Under the pieces are notes generated by a model that was given only the letters and a program-made list of their open reading frames with translations, was not told the DNA's origin and did no database searches. The position numbers and the translations under genes were made by a program. A stretch of 62,344 nt of DNA, from contig JACPJV010000006.1 in the NCBI GenBank assembly GCA_016187395.1, forward strand, positions 1 to 62,344. The letters are read 5' to 3'. Source of the stretch: Candidatus Aenigmatarchaeota archaeon (GTDB lineage Archaea; Aenigmatarchaeota; Aenigmatarchaeia; GW2011-AR5; JACRAC01). Below are positions 46,983 to 55,733 of the stretch, piece by piece (within the stretch, counting starts at the first letter, position 1; every line of letters starts with the position of its first letter).

Positions 46983-47963
46983 ATGTTCCTTGAGAAGTAC
47001 AAGCCAAAAGGCATAAGCGGTATGATAGCGAACGGGAAGGGGGCTTATGAGATTCTTTCTTTTGTAAAGAACTGGAAGAAAGGATTTGCTGTTATAACCG
47101 GTCCTCCGGGTTGCGGAAAGAGCTTGTCGCTGGAGCTGGTCTCGCAAGAACTTAAATGCGAGCTGATTGAAGGCACGCTAGAAGATGTGGAAAAGGCTTC
47201 GAAAGAGCAGAGCCTGCTTGGAAGAAACAAAATGCTTGCTGTTGACATAGACGAACCTCCTCCATCCTCAATGACGCATAAGCAGTATCTTGATTGCCTT
47301 GAGAAGCTCGCAGAAAAGGCAAGGTGGCCCCTTTTTTTTGTTACCAATGACATTTATCAGGACTCTTTGTGGAGATTCCGGAAGAGATTTCCGGGGATGA
47401 GAATGATAAGGTTCTTCCCCTCCTTTGAGAATGCGCTTTTGCAATTTCTTGGATATGTATGCAAAAGCGAAAGGATCCCCTACGACACGGAGGCTCTTCG
47501 CCTTATTGCGAGAAAAAGCGATGGCGACCTGCGGTTTGCGCTGATTGCGCTAGAAAGCATGCCCAGAATTGCAGTTGAATACTCCGGATCGGTAAGCAGG
47601 GATGGTTTGTACAACATCTATACTGCGCTTGATTCGATCTTTACAGGCGTGAATTTTTCTGAAGATTATGATTCCAATAACATGCTTCAGATAGTTGCGG
47701 AAAACATTCCAAATGTTTACAGCGAAAACCTGCTTGTGCATGCTTACAGGTGCATAGCAATGGCAGAGTGGTTCCAGAAGAAAAGCAAAAGTCACATTTA
47801 CATCCTAACATCCCTTCCAAAGGCTCAAAAGCAGAGAAGGAGCTATATATTTCCCAGGAAAAGTTATGACAATTTCCCCAAAGAAATTTCGCAAAAACTC
47901 CACTGTTCCGCAAAAAAGGTTGTTGCATATAAAAACGTACTTGAAAAGATCGGCGTGTTTTGA
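46983..47963 (+). CDS. rfcL: Replication factor C large subunit / clamp-loader AAA+ ATPase
   Basis: EKYKPKGISGMIAN; ITGPPGCGKSLSLELVSQEL; VDIDEPPP; RKSDGDLRFALIALE. Confidence 0.8.
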   Translation: MFLEKYKPKGISGMIANGKGAYEILSFVKNWKKGFAVITGPPGCGKSLSLELVSQELKCELIEGTLEDVEKASKEQSLLGRNKMLAVDIDEPPPSSMTHKQYLDCLEKLAEKARWPLFFVTNDIYQDSLWRFRKRFPGMRMIRFFPSFENALLQFLGYVCKSERIPYDTEALRLIARKSDGDLRFALIALESMPRIAVEYSGSVSRDGLYNIYTALDSIFTGVNFSEDYDSNNMLQIVAENIPNVYSENLLVHAYRCIAMAEWFQKKSKSHIYILTSLPKAQKQRRSYIFPRKSYDNFPKEISQKLHCSAKKVVAYKNVLEKIGVF

Positions 47964-47970
47964 CCAAAAC

Positions 47971-48246
47971 CTATTTCCATAATCTTCTGTTTTCAGAGTA
48001 GTCTGCGATGACTCCGATCAAAACTACCAGAATCAGCGAGATTATGATATAGGTAGGAATCTCTACAGACGGTGCAGCTGTTGGTGAAACCAGAGGCGGT
48101 GACGGTATGGGCGGCGGAGAAGGCAGCCCTGCTTCTAGTTCCAAAGGAGGCGACGGGAGATCCGGGGGTGGTGGTGGGAGCTCCTGCGCATAAACTGCTG
48201 CTGCAAGAACCAGGACTATCACTAATAGCGGCAGGGTCTTGTTCAT
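47971..48246 (-). CDS. Small exported Pro-rich protein with C-terminal TM helix
   Basis: Signal peptide ending AVYAQ; ELPPPPPDLPSPPLELEAGLPSPPPIPSPP; IIISLILVVLIGVIADY. Confidence 0.65.
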   Translation of the reverse strand: MNKTLPLLVIVLVLAAAVYAQELPPPPPDLPSPPLELEAGLPSPPPIPSPPLVSPTAAPSVEIPTYIIISLILVVLIGVIADYSENRRLWK

Positions 48247-48338
48247 TAATATAAAAATAGCAGGTTTCGCTATATAAAGCTTCTCTGACCTGACAATGGT
48301 TTTTGCAAATCTATTATATATCCGGGAGAAATTTAACT

Positions 48339-49169
48339 ATGCGCGGGACTTTTTTAGGGACACTTCTGACGATTCTTTTCTTCATAATCATCATAGGGGC
48401 ATCTTTGTTCGCGATGATATTCTTCTCTTTCTCTTCTGGCGCGCAGGACAACGCTTTATTCCAGCTATTTACCTCGATAAAAGGAACGAGCCTTGGAGGA
48501 GGCCTGTTGCAGTATAGAATCGCAGGCGATCCGGTTACAGACATATCTATACGAACCCTCGCAAGGGGTACTTTGCAAAGTGCAGACGCGAAATCCTTAT
48601 CACTGTACATAGCAAGACTCAGAACAATTTTCAATGATAATCTGAAAGTAAAAATGGATAATTCATTATACGCAACGGGATTTGCCCCTGTATTCTGCGG
48701 AAGTGGCAATTTGATTGCCTACTGCGAGAATGCGGAGAGCGGGTGCTCTTCAGGGAGAATAGGATGCATTGGAAGCGAATGCAACAGCAACGTATGCGGA
48801 GAAGGAAGCGTGTGCTGCAAAGAATTATTCAATGTCCAGACACAAACGTATCAGGAAGAGCCTGAACTGCAGTTGTGCCAGAACAGGAAAGGCATATGTG
48901 AAATAATCGAATGCGCGCCTGGAAGGGGACTGCTGCAAAAGGACGACTCTTGTGCGGTTGCATTATCAAGAGAAAAATCCATGCAGCCTGTGCCGCTGTT
49001 CGGGTTGGAACAGCCGTTTTTGTGCTGCATTCCTTTAGGAAGGGATGAACTTAGAAGAACAGTTGAGAGAAGGGACGAGCCTGTTCTTGAGGTGCCTCTC
49101 TTATCATCGGGCGACCAGCAAAGACCTAGTGGTTACGTAGGGAAAATAGAGATTGTATCAGGTGGGTGA
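48339..49169 (+). CDS. Pilin-like/secreted Cys-rich protein
   Basis: N-terminal hydrophobic helix GTFLGTLLTILFFIIIIGASLFAMIFF; many Cys (CENAESGCSSGRIGCIGSECNSNVCGEGSVCC). Confidence 0.65.
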   Translation: MRGTFLGTLLTILFFIIIIGASLFAMIFFSFSSGAQDNALFQLFTSIKGTSLGGGLLQYRIAGDPVTDISIRTLARGTLQSADAKSLSLYIARLRTIFNDNLKVKMDNSLYATGFAPVFCGSGNLIAYCENAESGCSSGRIGCIGSECNSNVCGEGSVCCKELFNVQTQTYQEEPELQLCQNRKGICEIIECAPGRGLLQKDDSCAVALSREKSMQPVPLFGLEQPFLCCIPLGRDELRRTVERRDEPVLEVPLLSSGDQQRPSGYVGKIEIVSGG

Positions 49170-49174
49170 TCAAA

Positions 49175-52006
49175 ATGAAAGGTGTGGGTATCGATTTCAT
49201 ACTAGGAACACTCATAGCAATAGCCATGCTTGGATTATTTTACAACCTTGTGACAACCTCTGTAATTGCAAACAACAGAATAACATCAAAAATCGGCGAT
49301 ATATCTTCTGCCTACGCGGCTATAGATGCATTTCGAATATCTTACGACGGAACGCTTGAAAGGTTAGCCAAAGATTCCGCCTCATTTGCCTTGCAAAAAA
49401 GATTTGGAATGCCTTTTTCTGCAGATTTCACCGATGCAGATATGAACAATGCGTTGGCAAGCGCTTTGGCCACACCTGCCTCTGTTTCTGAATACCTGGA
49501 ATCTGATCTTTCTTCAGCCACAGTTCCGGCTCAGGCAAAACTCGCCTACAACAACAGGCCTTTTGACGTGGTTGTTGACTTTATGCTTAAAACAATATCA
49601 CTGCCTTACGAAGAAGAAGCAAGGTTTCTTTCAGAGGTCAGCCTTCTTGTTGACGGTGTTCAGATAGATACAGATACAAGATATGAGAACGAGGCAACAA
49701 GCGGGAAAAGGATACGGAATACAATATTAAATTCATGGAGCATTGCATCGTTTATAACAAGGACTCATCATCAGCTGCTGGAACCATTACAATATATTGA
49801 AGACACTCCGAGATCAAGAAGGGCAGAATTGTTTGGTATTGTAAGTTCTAATTCTGTTTTTCTTCCGTCCGACTCTGCATCTTATTTCGTTAATGCTAAA
49901 TCAGAAGGCAGTGGAATTTCTTATTCTATATCGTCTGAGATAGGGGAAACCAGAAAAATGTTTGTTACAGGGCTTTCCCCGCCGGAGTGCGGAATAAAAA
50001 AGCAGGAATATGACAGGTATGCAGGTGCTATAGAGAAAGCGCTGCCTGACAGGCTTCTTCCTTACGTAGATAATCCCAGATCTCTTATAGCTGCGGTAAT
50101 AGAAGTGCAATCTTCATGGACTCCGATACGATCAGGACTTACAGGAATGACTGCTTCAAAAACGCCTGGCGAGGAGATTCTCCTGCTTGTTAACGTGCTG
50201 GAGGATAAGGCAGATGAACTGAAGATGGACAAATTTTATGCAGACAGTGGCATGGAGGTTGTAGAAGAGCTGTTAGGCAGGATAGGATTGTCGCCTGATG
50301 AAATTAACAACATTTTAAGTCTTTATAGCAGCTGGGAAAAATGCCCGTTCAATAACCCGTTTCCTGAAGGGAGTTTTTCAAAACCGCTTGAAGGGCCCGT
50401 TATAAAATGCTACGGAGACCCTGCATGTTCAGGAACTGCTCCGTCAGAGGAATTCTATCCAGGCATAGACATATTTGGAAAGCCGGGATCTGATGTATCT
50501 GCAATACACGAAGGTCGCCTGATAAAAGTGACGATAAGGGTTGGCAGCCAGATTTACCAGGATTCTTTCTCTCTGATTTACCAGGATCCGGAGACAAGGC
50601 GCAACTTCATAACTATATACAACAACGTGGAGCCTGTGCCTGACACTTCGCAGAACTACTTCAAGGCAGGAGACAAAATAGGAACTGTTAAGGATATCGG
50701 GAATCTTTCTTACGTGACCATCATAATTGCATTTTTGCCGTTATCAGATCCTTTCCTGCACATAGAAGACTATACGATAAATCCCTGCCTTCTTATAGGA
50801 TGCATCCCGCAAACACCCGGCTTGGGCGAATTCCCTTACGTCTTCAGGGCGCTTGCAAATCCCGAAGATTATGCGGCGTTCCTCTCAGGAAAAAACGAGA
50901 AAAATATATTTCTTGGCGAGAGATTCTGCACAGAAACAAATATCAAGGAACGCGGTTTCCGGAATCTGGGATACAGCTTCTATTCAGCGGATGAAAATCT
51001 GTTTGAGGTCTACCCTGCCTTTCCCGGGAAGGTTGTGAAGGTTATGAGAGGTGACTTCTCAGGATCGGGATCGTGGTACGGATGCGGCGGAGCTGTTTTT
51101 GTAGAGACAGAGACCCCTTCGGGATCTTTCATAACAGCCTACGGTGGCACTACTCCTTTTGTTTCTGAAGGAGATTTTGCAAGCAGGAACCCCTTTCTTG
51201 GAAAGTCAATCATAGGGGGTGTTTCAAATTTTCACGGCCTCTGCCCTGAACCGCATCTGGATGTCCGGATATTCGAGAAGAGCTACATTCCTGAAGAAAG
51301 CATAACAAACGCCTGCGGAACAGCGGTCAGCGAATGCACGGTTGCGCCGCCTGCGCCTGATGAAATAAGCACAACCGTATACGCATTCAAAAACCACTGC
51401 GCAGCGCTTGAATGGGAAGCTGTCTCGCGTGCGTCATTCTCGCCTACATTGGCCAAAAAACAGCTCGCGCTGAATTATGAGAAAATTCCAGAGGCCCTTA
51501 GAACAAGAATGGAAGTCACGTCGCCTGCATCCTGCGAGGGCGACGGGAGATTCAAGTGGCAGGATACAGAAGATGCGTTGTGCATGGATGGACAAATTCA
51601 CATCTGCACGACAACTGAACAGGCTTCCGGGGAGAATATTCTTTATGAAGACATGACGGTTGGAAGTTACACCTGCAGGATATTCGAAGAAGGGCTTCGC
51701 GACAGATGCGTAGAACATTCCGGAAACATCCTGCTTGAGCAGAAATGCGGGCAGAAGATACAGAATCCGGACTTTGAAAAATATGCAAACTGGGTTTCCC
51801 AAAAGCTCGCAGGACCTCCAAGCCAGCCTGAGTCCGGGACGCTGTTCACCAGGGTGATATCAAAGCTGTGCAGTTCAGAGGAGGATCAGAAGGATTACAC
51901 GTGCTGCGTTGCAAGCGGCAAAACCTACAGATGCACAGGAAGCGTGGCCCTGGACCCGACAAGCTTTGAACTAACATGCAACGGAGAGGCTGCGTGCACT
52001 AGCTAG
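49175..52006 (+). CDS. Large exported protein with two degenerate M23 (LytM)-like segments
   Basis: MKGVGIDFILGTLIAIAMLGLFYNLV; YPGIDIFGKPGSDVSAIHEGRLIKV...GDKIGTVKDIG; VYPAFPGKVVKVMRG...PEPHLDVRIFEKS. Confidence 0.7.
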   Translation: MKGVGIDFILGTLIAIAMLGLFYNLVTTSVIANNRITSKIGDISSAYAAIDAFRISYDGTLERLAKDSASFALQKRFGMPFSADFTDADMNNALASALATPASVSEYLESDLSSATVPAQAKLAYNNRPFDVVVDFMLKTISLPYEEEARFLSEVSLLVDGVQIDTDTRYENEATSGKRIRNTILNSWSIASFITRTHHQLLEPLQYIEDTPRSRRAELFGIVSSNSVFLPSDSASYFVNAKSEGSGISYSISSEIGETRKMFVTGLSPPECGIKKQEYDRYAGAIEKALPDRLLPYVDNPRSLIAAVIEVQSSWTPIRSGLTGMTASKTPGEEILLLVNVLEDKADELKMDKFYADSGMEVVEELLGRIGLSPDEINNILSLYSSWEKCPFNNPFPEGSFSKPLEGPVIKCYGDPACSGTAPSEEFYPGIDIFGKPGSDVSAIHEGRLIKVTIRVGSQIYQDSFSLIYQDPETRRNFITIYNNVEPVPDTSQNYFKAGDKIGTVKDIGNLSYVTIIIAFLPLSDPFLHIEDYTINPCLLIGCIPQTPGLGEFPYVFRALANPEDYAAFLSGKNEKNIFLGERFCTETNIKERGFRNLGYSFYSADENLFEVYPAFPGKVVKVMRGDFSGSGSWYGCGGAVFVETETPSGSFITAYGGTTPFVSEGDFASRNPFLGKSIIGGVSNFHGLCPEPHLDVRIFEKSYIPEESITNACGTAVSECTVAPPAPDEISTTVYAFKNHCAALEWEAVSRASFSPTLAKKQLALNYEKIPEALRTRMEVTSPASCEGDGRFKWQDTEDALCMDGQIHICTTTEQASGENILYEDMTVGSYTCRIFEEGLRDRCVEHSGNILLEQKCGQKIQNPDFEKYANWVSQKLAGPPSQPESGTLFTRVISKLCSSEEDQKDYTCCVASGKTYRCTGSVALDPTSFELTCNGEAACTS

Positions 52007-52814
52007 GCCTGTTTTTTATTATCTCCACTTTTTTATCCGCAACGTCCTGTGAATTCACTTTTCTCACTGTTTCTGTCGCATCCCCTGCTACGTATTCAAC
52101 TCTTTCTCCGAACTTGAAAGGATTCTCCCTGCTATAAACAAGCTCTGCCTCTGTTTTTCTGCATGAAGTGAAGAAATCTATGCTGCCTCTGGACGTTATT
52201 ATCATTGCACGCATGCATATCCTGCCGTCTTCGCCGTATAACTCGCATTCATTGCCTGCACGTGGCTCGCTCACACCGCTTATACCCCTCCCGACACCCT
52301 GGCACAATATCCTTGTGACAACTTCTTTGGCGATCAGTGCCTTCTCTGCGTCGCACGTGAATCTTGACAGCGCATAATCGAATATTACGACGCGCATCTC
52401 TGCAGGCAGAAGGGTTTCTCCGCTCTTTAGCCACACGCCGTATCTGCCGACAAACGTGCTTTCGGAATTCTCTATATTCTCAAAAGTTTTGTCGCTCAAA
52501 AACCCAAAGCTCCAGTTTTCCTCGTAACCGCTTTCATTCAAAAGATAAAACCCGTATCGTGCAGCCATGCTGCACGGTCTGACCAGCTCCTCGTCAGAGC
52601 CATCCATTTTTTTGATCAAATCCAGATCAAAAACCCCCCTGCTTGCCGTGAGGTTTGACTGTAGCATGAGATTTGCAGATTCTGCGGCCACTTTTTCCAT
52701 TGACTGCGTGTTGATCTCGGCGTAAAAGGCGTTGTTCAGGAGGATTGCCATAACAACGAATCCTATTAGCGCCACCATCCTGATCAAAAAATTTACCTGC
52801 TCCGCCATCGACAT
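51999..52814 (-). CDS. Pilin/TadE-like membrane-anchored exported protein
   Basis: QVNFLIRMVALIGFVVMAILLNNAFYAEINTQSMEKVAAESANLML. Confidence 0.6.
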   Translation of the reverse strand: MSMAEQVNFLIRMVALIGFVVMAILLNNAFYAEINTQSMEKVAAESANLMLQSNLTASRGVFDLDLIKKMDGSDEELVRPCSMAARYGFYLLNESGYEENWSFGFLSDKTFENIENSESTFVGRYGVWLKSGETLLPAEMRVVIFDYALSRFTCDAEKALIAKEVVTRILCQGVGRGISGVSEPRAGNECELYGEDGRICMRAMIITSRGSIDFFTSCRKTEAELVYSRENPFKFGERVEYVAGDATETVRKVNSQDVADKKVEIIKNRPS

Positions 52815-52827
52815 GCTATCGCCTCCA

Positions 52828-53250
52828 CTATGCGGGCTCTGTTGCCTCTACATTTACCTTGTCATCCTGCCTGCGGAAGACAAGCATCTGATTCCTGCTG
52901 CAGTCTTCACTTTTCTGCCAACTTTCAACCAGATACTTTCCATCAACGGATATGATGCTTGCTGCTGAAACTCTTTGCCCGGACTTCAAGTCAACAAAAT
53001 TTTCATGTATCCGGAGTTCGCAGCTGCTCAGCCTTGGCAGCAATAATTCGTACACAGAACCTTCAGGCGCTTCCTGCATTACGCCTGCTATTGACGCTAT
53101 TTCAGCGGTGGTTGCCGCCAAGCTGAATTTTACTGCGTTTTCGCCCATGCTGCTTATTGTTGTGAAAAAAACCACTACAAAAACTAGCATTATCAGGAGC
53201 ATTGCCCACGTCTCCAGCGGCTTGGTGAGTACGTATACCTGCTCTGCCAT
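52828..53250 (-). CDS. Small pilin/TadE-like membrane-anchored exported protein
   Basis: KPLETWAMLLIMLVFVVVFFTTISSMGENAVKFSLAATTAEIASIAGVM. Confidence 0.6.
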   Translation of the reverse strand: MAEQVYVLTKPLETWAMLLIMLVFVVVFFTTISSMGENAVKFSLAATTAEIASIAGVMQEAPEGSVYELLLPRLSSCELRIHENFVDLKSGQRVSAASIISVDGKYLVESWQKSEDCSRNQMLVFRRQDDKVNVEATEPA

Positions 53251-53276
53251 GGAAATAGTAGTTTGGTTCTTTGCTT

Positions 53277-53372
53277 AAAGCAAACCAACTTAATAAACGA
53301 CATACGAAAAGTTGGTTTGCTTTATGGGAAAGCACAAATAACATGTTCCGTTTCATTTGTGGTTTCACTATA
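53277..53372 (+). repeat. Double-hairpin repeat element in a divergent promoter region
   Basis: aagcaaaccaactt-(aataaacgacatacgaa)-aagttggtttgctt then tatgggaaagcacaaat...atttgtggtttcactata. Confidence 0.82.
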
Positions 53373-53436
53373 AAGATTGCAGAGCTTTTCCTCTGAATGA
53401 TTTCAAAGCTCATTCCTCCTTGCATTGCTTCCCGTG

Positions 53437-53481
53437 TAGTGAACCAACTTTCCAGCGGTATTTTTAAGTTGGTTCACTATA
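53437..53481 (-). repeat. Single-hairpin member of the repeat family
   Basis: tagtgaaccaactt-(tccagcggtattttt)-aagttggttcacta. Confidence 0.75.
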
Positions 53482-53491
53482 AATAGTGATC

Positions 53492-54919
53492 ATGGCGCGA
53501 GGCATAGGCTTACCTTTAGTTCTTTTGCTTGAGGTCATGGTTGCAATAATAGCCAGCGTAGTAATTGCGAACTTTCTGAACTCTGCGTGGAATCCGCACG
53601 AGCAAGCTGCGTTTGCGAGCGCGGAGGCGCTGGCGCTGACCATTGACGAGGTATGCGGAAGGCAGCTTGGCTTTTCAAAGGAACTTGACGTCAACGTGCC
53701 GCAGCCGACGCCGCCTGTGATCGGAGGGACTACACTGTTCCCTCAAATAGGAATGCGGATAAACGGCGATCCGCACTATCTTCTCTATTATGAGAATTTC
53801 CCTCCAGGCGAGGCAATATCCTGGGAGATCTACAACAATTTTCCGGAGCGTGCAGTTGTATTTGCCGACCCGGATGAGGGAGAGACGCTGGGAGAATACG
53901 TCGGAAGGTTCAGGCAAAACCTGCAAGCAGCAGGCTTTTCAACAGAGCTCAGCAGGTATGTCTTTGGAAATATAGTGCTGAATGACGTGCCGGAAAAAGG
54001 CGAAACGCGTCTTGCAGGCGACATAGGCCACTGGGAAGGGAATGTATACAAATTTGACAAGACTCCTGTGCTTGCAAAGGCAGACCAGTCGCTTGCCAAA
54101 TACCGCACCTGCAGTCCCTTTTCCCTGTGCTTCAAGACCCGCCAGGGAATTGTGCGGATACCGCTGCATAACTGCAGGCGTGCCAACGTGACGATAATGC
54201 AGGTGGAAAGAGAACCGCCGTCTCATCCAACTGGCGCTGTGGAGGATTACGGCAAGACTGCTCTCGGAGGCATTGCAATAGGCACAGCAACAGGAGCTAC
54301 GATAGGAGCGGTTGCAGGCATCTGGACAGGACCGGGTGTATTGGCAACCACGCTGACAGGTGCAAAGATAGGTGCGTGGGTTGGAGGCTCGCTTGGTGTG
54401 ATAGGCACGTCCTTCAAAAGAGTGAATACCGTTGGCGACGTCTCTGATTTCTACCTGGCCAGTCCGTGCAAGGCAAAGGCAGAGATTACAAAAACCACGT
54501 GCGAATGCAGGAGCAGCAAGTTGCCTGACGCTGTTCTGCCAGAAACATTTAAAAAAGAATATACAAGCGATGAGTTCGGAATATATGAAATATCCTCTGG
54601 AAACCTTGTATCGTCCAAGGAAAAGAGCGCCTGCATACACCAGTATTCAAGGGACGACAAGCTGGAGGAAAGAGAGCTGGAAAAGGAGTGCGTCAAGGTT
54701 CGGCTTGACGTCTCTGAAGGAAGCTTCTGCACAGGAGGGCAGAATGAGCTGGGCCAGGTCACGCTGAGCACTGTGTGGCATGACAGCATCGAGAAAGGCC
54801 TTGCCCAGATGTTTGACACCAAGGAATTGAGGAAGGAGGTGACTGTCGGCGAAAAATCAGGGTTCATCCAGAAGGCTTTTGGCGGTTTAAGGGTTCCGTT
54901 TGGATGGCCGGTTGGATGA
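53492..54919 (+). CDS. Pilin-like exported protein, paralog A
   Basis: GLPLVLLLEVMVAIIASVVIANFLNSAWN; HYLLYYENFPPGEAISWEIYNNFPERAVVFADPD shared with 55734-57248. Confidence 0.7.
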   Translation: MARGIGLPLVLLLEVMVAIIASVVIANFLNSAWNPHEQAAFASAEALALTIDEVCGRQLGFSKELDVNVPQPTPPVIGGTTLFPQIGMRINGDPHYLLYYENFPPGEAISWEIYNNFPERAVVFADPDEGETLGEYVGRFRQNLQAAGFSTELSRYVFGNIVLNDVPEKGETRLAGDIGHWEGNVYKFDKTPVLAKADQSLAKYRTCSPFSLCFKTRQGIVRIPLHNCRRANVTIMQVEREPPSHPTGAVEDYGKTALGGIAIGTATGATIGAVAGIWTGPGVLATTLTGAKIGAWVGGSLGVIGTSFKRVNTVGDVSDFYLASPCKAKAEITKTTCECRSSKLPDAVLPETFKKEYTSDEFGIYEISSGNLVSSKEKSACIHQYSRDDKLEERELEKECVKVRLDVSEGSFCTGGQNELGQVTLSTVWHDSIEKGLAQMFDTKELRKEVTVGEKSGFIQKAFGGLRVPFGWPVG

Positions 54920-55612
54920 TCACCTGCCTATATCTGTCGGCTCGCTTCTGCCGCTTATTCTTGTTGCCATCCACCTGTCGGTACCGTCTTTGTCTATGAG
55001 AAACGGCATGCTTATGAAATCCGAATCTGTAGAAAAGCAATATCTTACAGGCGTGGTGTCGCCCGGGATATCCGAAATTACTGCAATAACCTCGCATTCA
55101 TGCCCTGCTATTGTTCTGGTTCCTTCTGGCTTGGCAGATATCAACTTGCTTATTCTGTGGCGCGTTGTCATGGTATCTTCGGGACATCTAAATGGAATGG
55201 AGTACTCGCTTTGCTCAGACCATAAAAGATTTGAAGGCGTTGCAGGCGGAAGGTGATGTCGCATATAAATCTTGCCGCCAACAGAGGCGTACCTTTGGGG
55301 AAACCTGCTTAAAGGCCCTGACCTTGCTCCCTCTGGAAGCATGTCCTCTGGCAAAAAATCAAATCTCCAGTTATTTCCGTGCCTGCTTATATCCACTGTC
55401 CCTTTTTTTTCTCCTGTTTTCTCCCGGCTTAAGGAATAGGCAATGAAGTATTCTCCGCCGTTTTCGCAGTAGCTTTGCATTTTTTTGATCCTATCCTCAA
55501 ACCTTTCTCTTGCATTATTAAACGGATTGACCCTGTCAAGGATTCCTGTAGATGCTGCCCATATGCCTGCCCCTGCAATAAGCAATCCTGACGCAATATA
55601 TGCTAATTTCAT
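54920..55612 (-). CDS. Exported LolA-like protein
   Basis: N-terminal MKLAYIASGLLIAGAGIWAAS; IAGHECEVIAVISDIPGDTTPVRYCFSTDSDFISMPFLID. Confidence 0.6.
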   Translation of the reverse strand: MKLAYIASGLLIAGAGIWAASTGILDRVNPFNNARERFEDRIKKMQSYCENGGEYFIAYSLSREKTGEKKGTVDISRHGNNWRFDFLPEDMLPEGARSGPLSRFPQRYASVGGKIYMRHHLPPATPSNLLWSEQSEYSIPFRCPEDTMTTRHRISKLISAKPEGTRTIAGHECEVIAVISDIPGDTTPVRYCFSTDSDFISMPFLIDKDGTDRWMATRISGRSEPTDIGR

Positions 55613-55623
55613 GATGAACACCC

Positions 55624-55644
55624 AACACCAGTGCATCTGGTGTT
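55624..55644. promoter_or_regulatory. Inverted repeat just upstream of the 55612 start
   Basis: aacaccag-tgcat-ctggtgtt. Confidence 0.45.
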
Positions 55645-55733
55645 CAGCATCTCGAAATAACCCAGTATTTTTAATCGAAGTTCTTTCAGAGATAATCCAA
55701 TTGCAGGCCGAAAGCTATTAAAGCTATGAAGCG

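Noticed and set aside
53939-54640. 233-aa minus ORF
   Set aside because: Antisense to the pilin-like paralog A gene, whose similarity to paralog B supports the plus strand.
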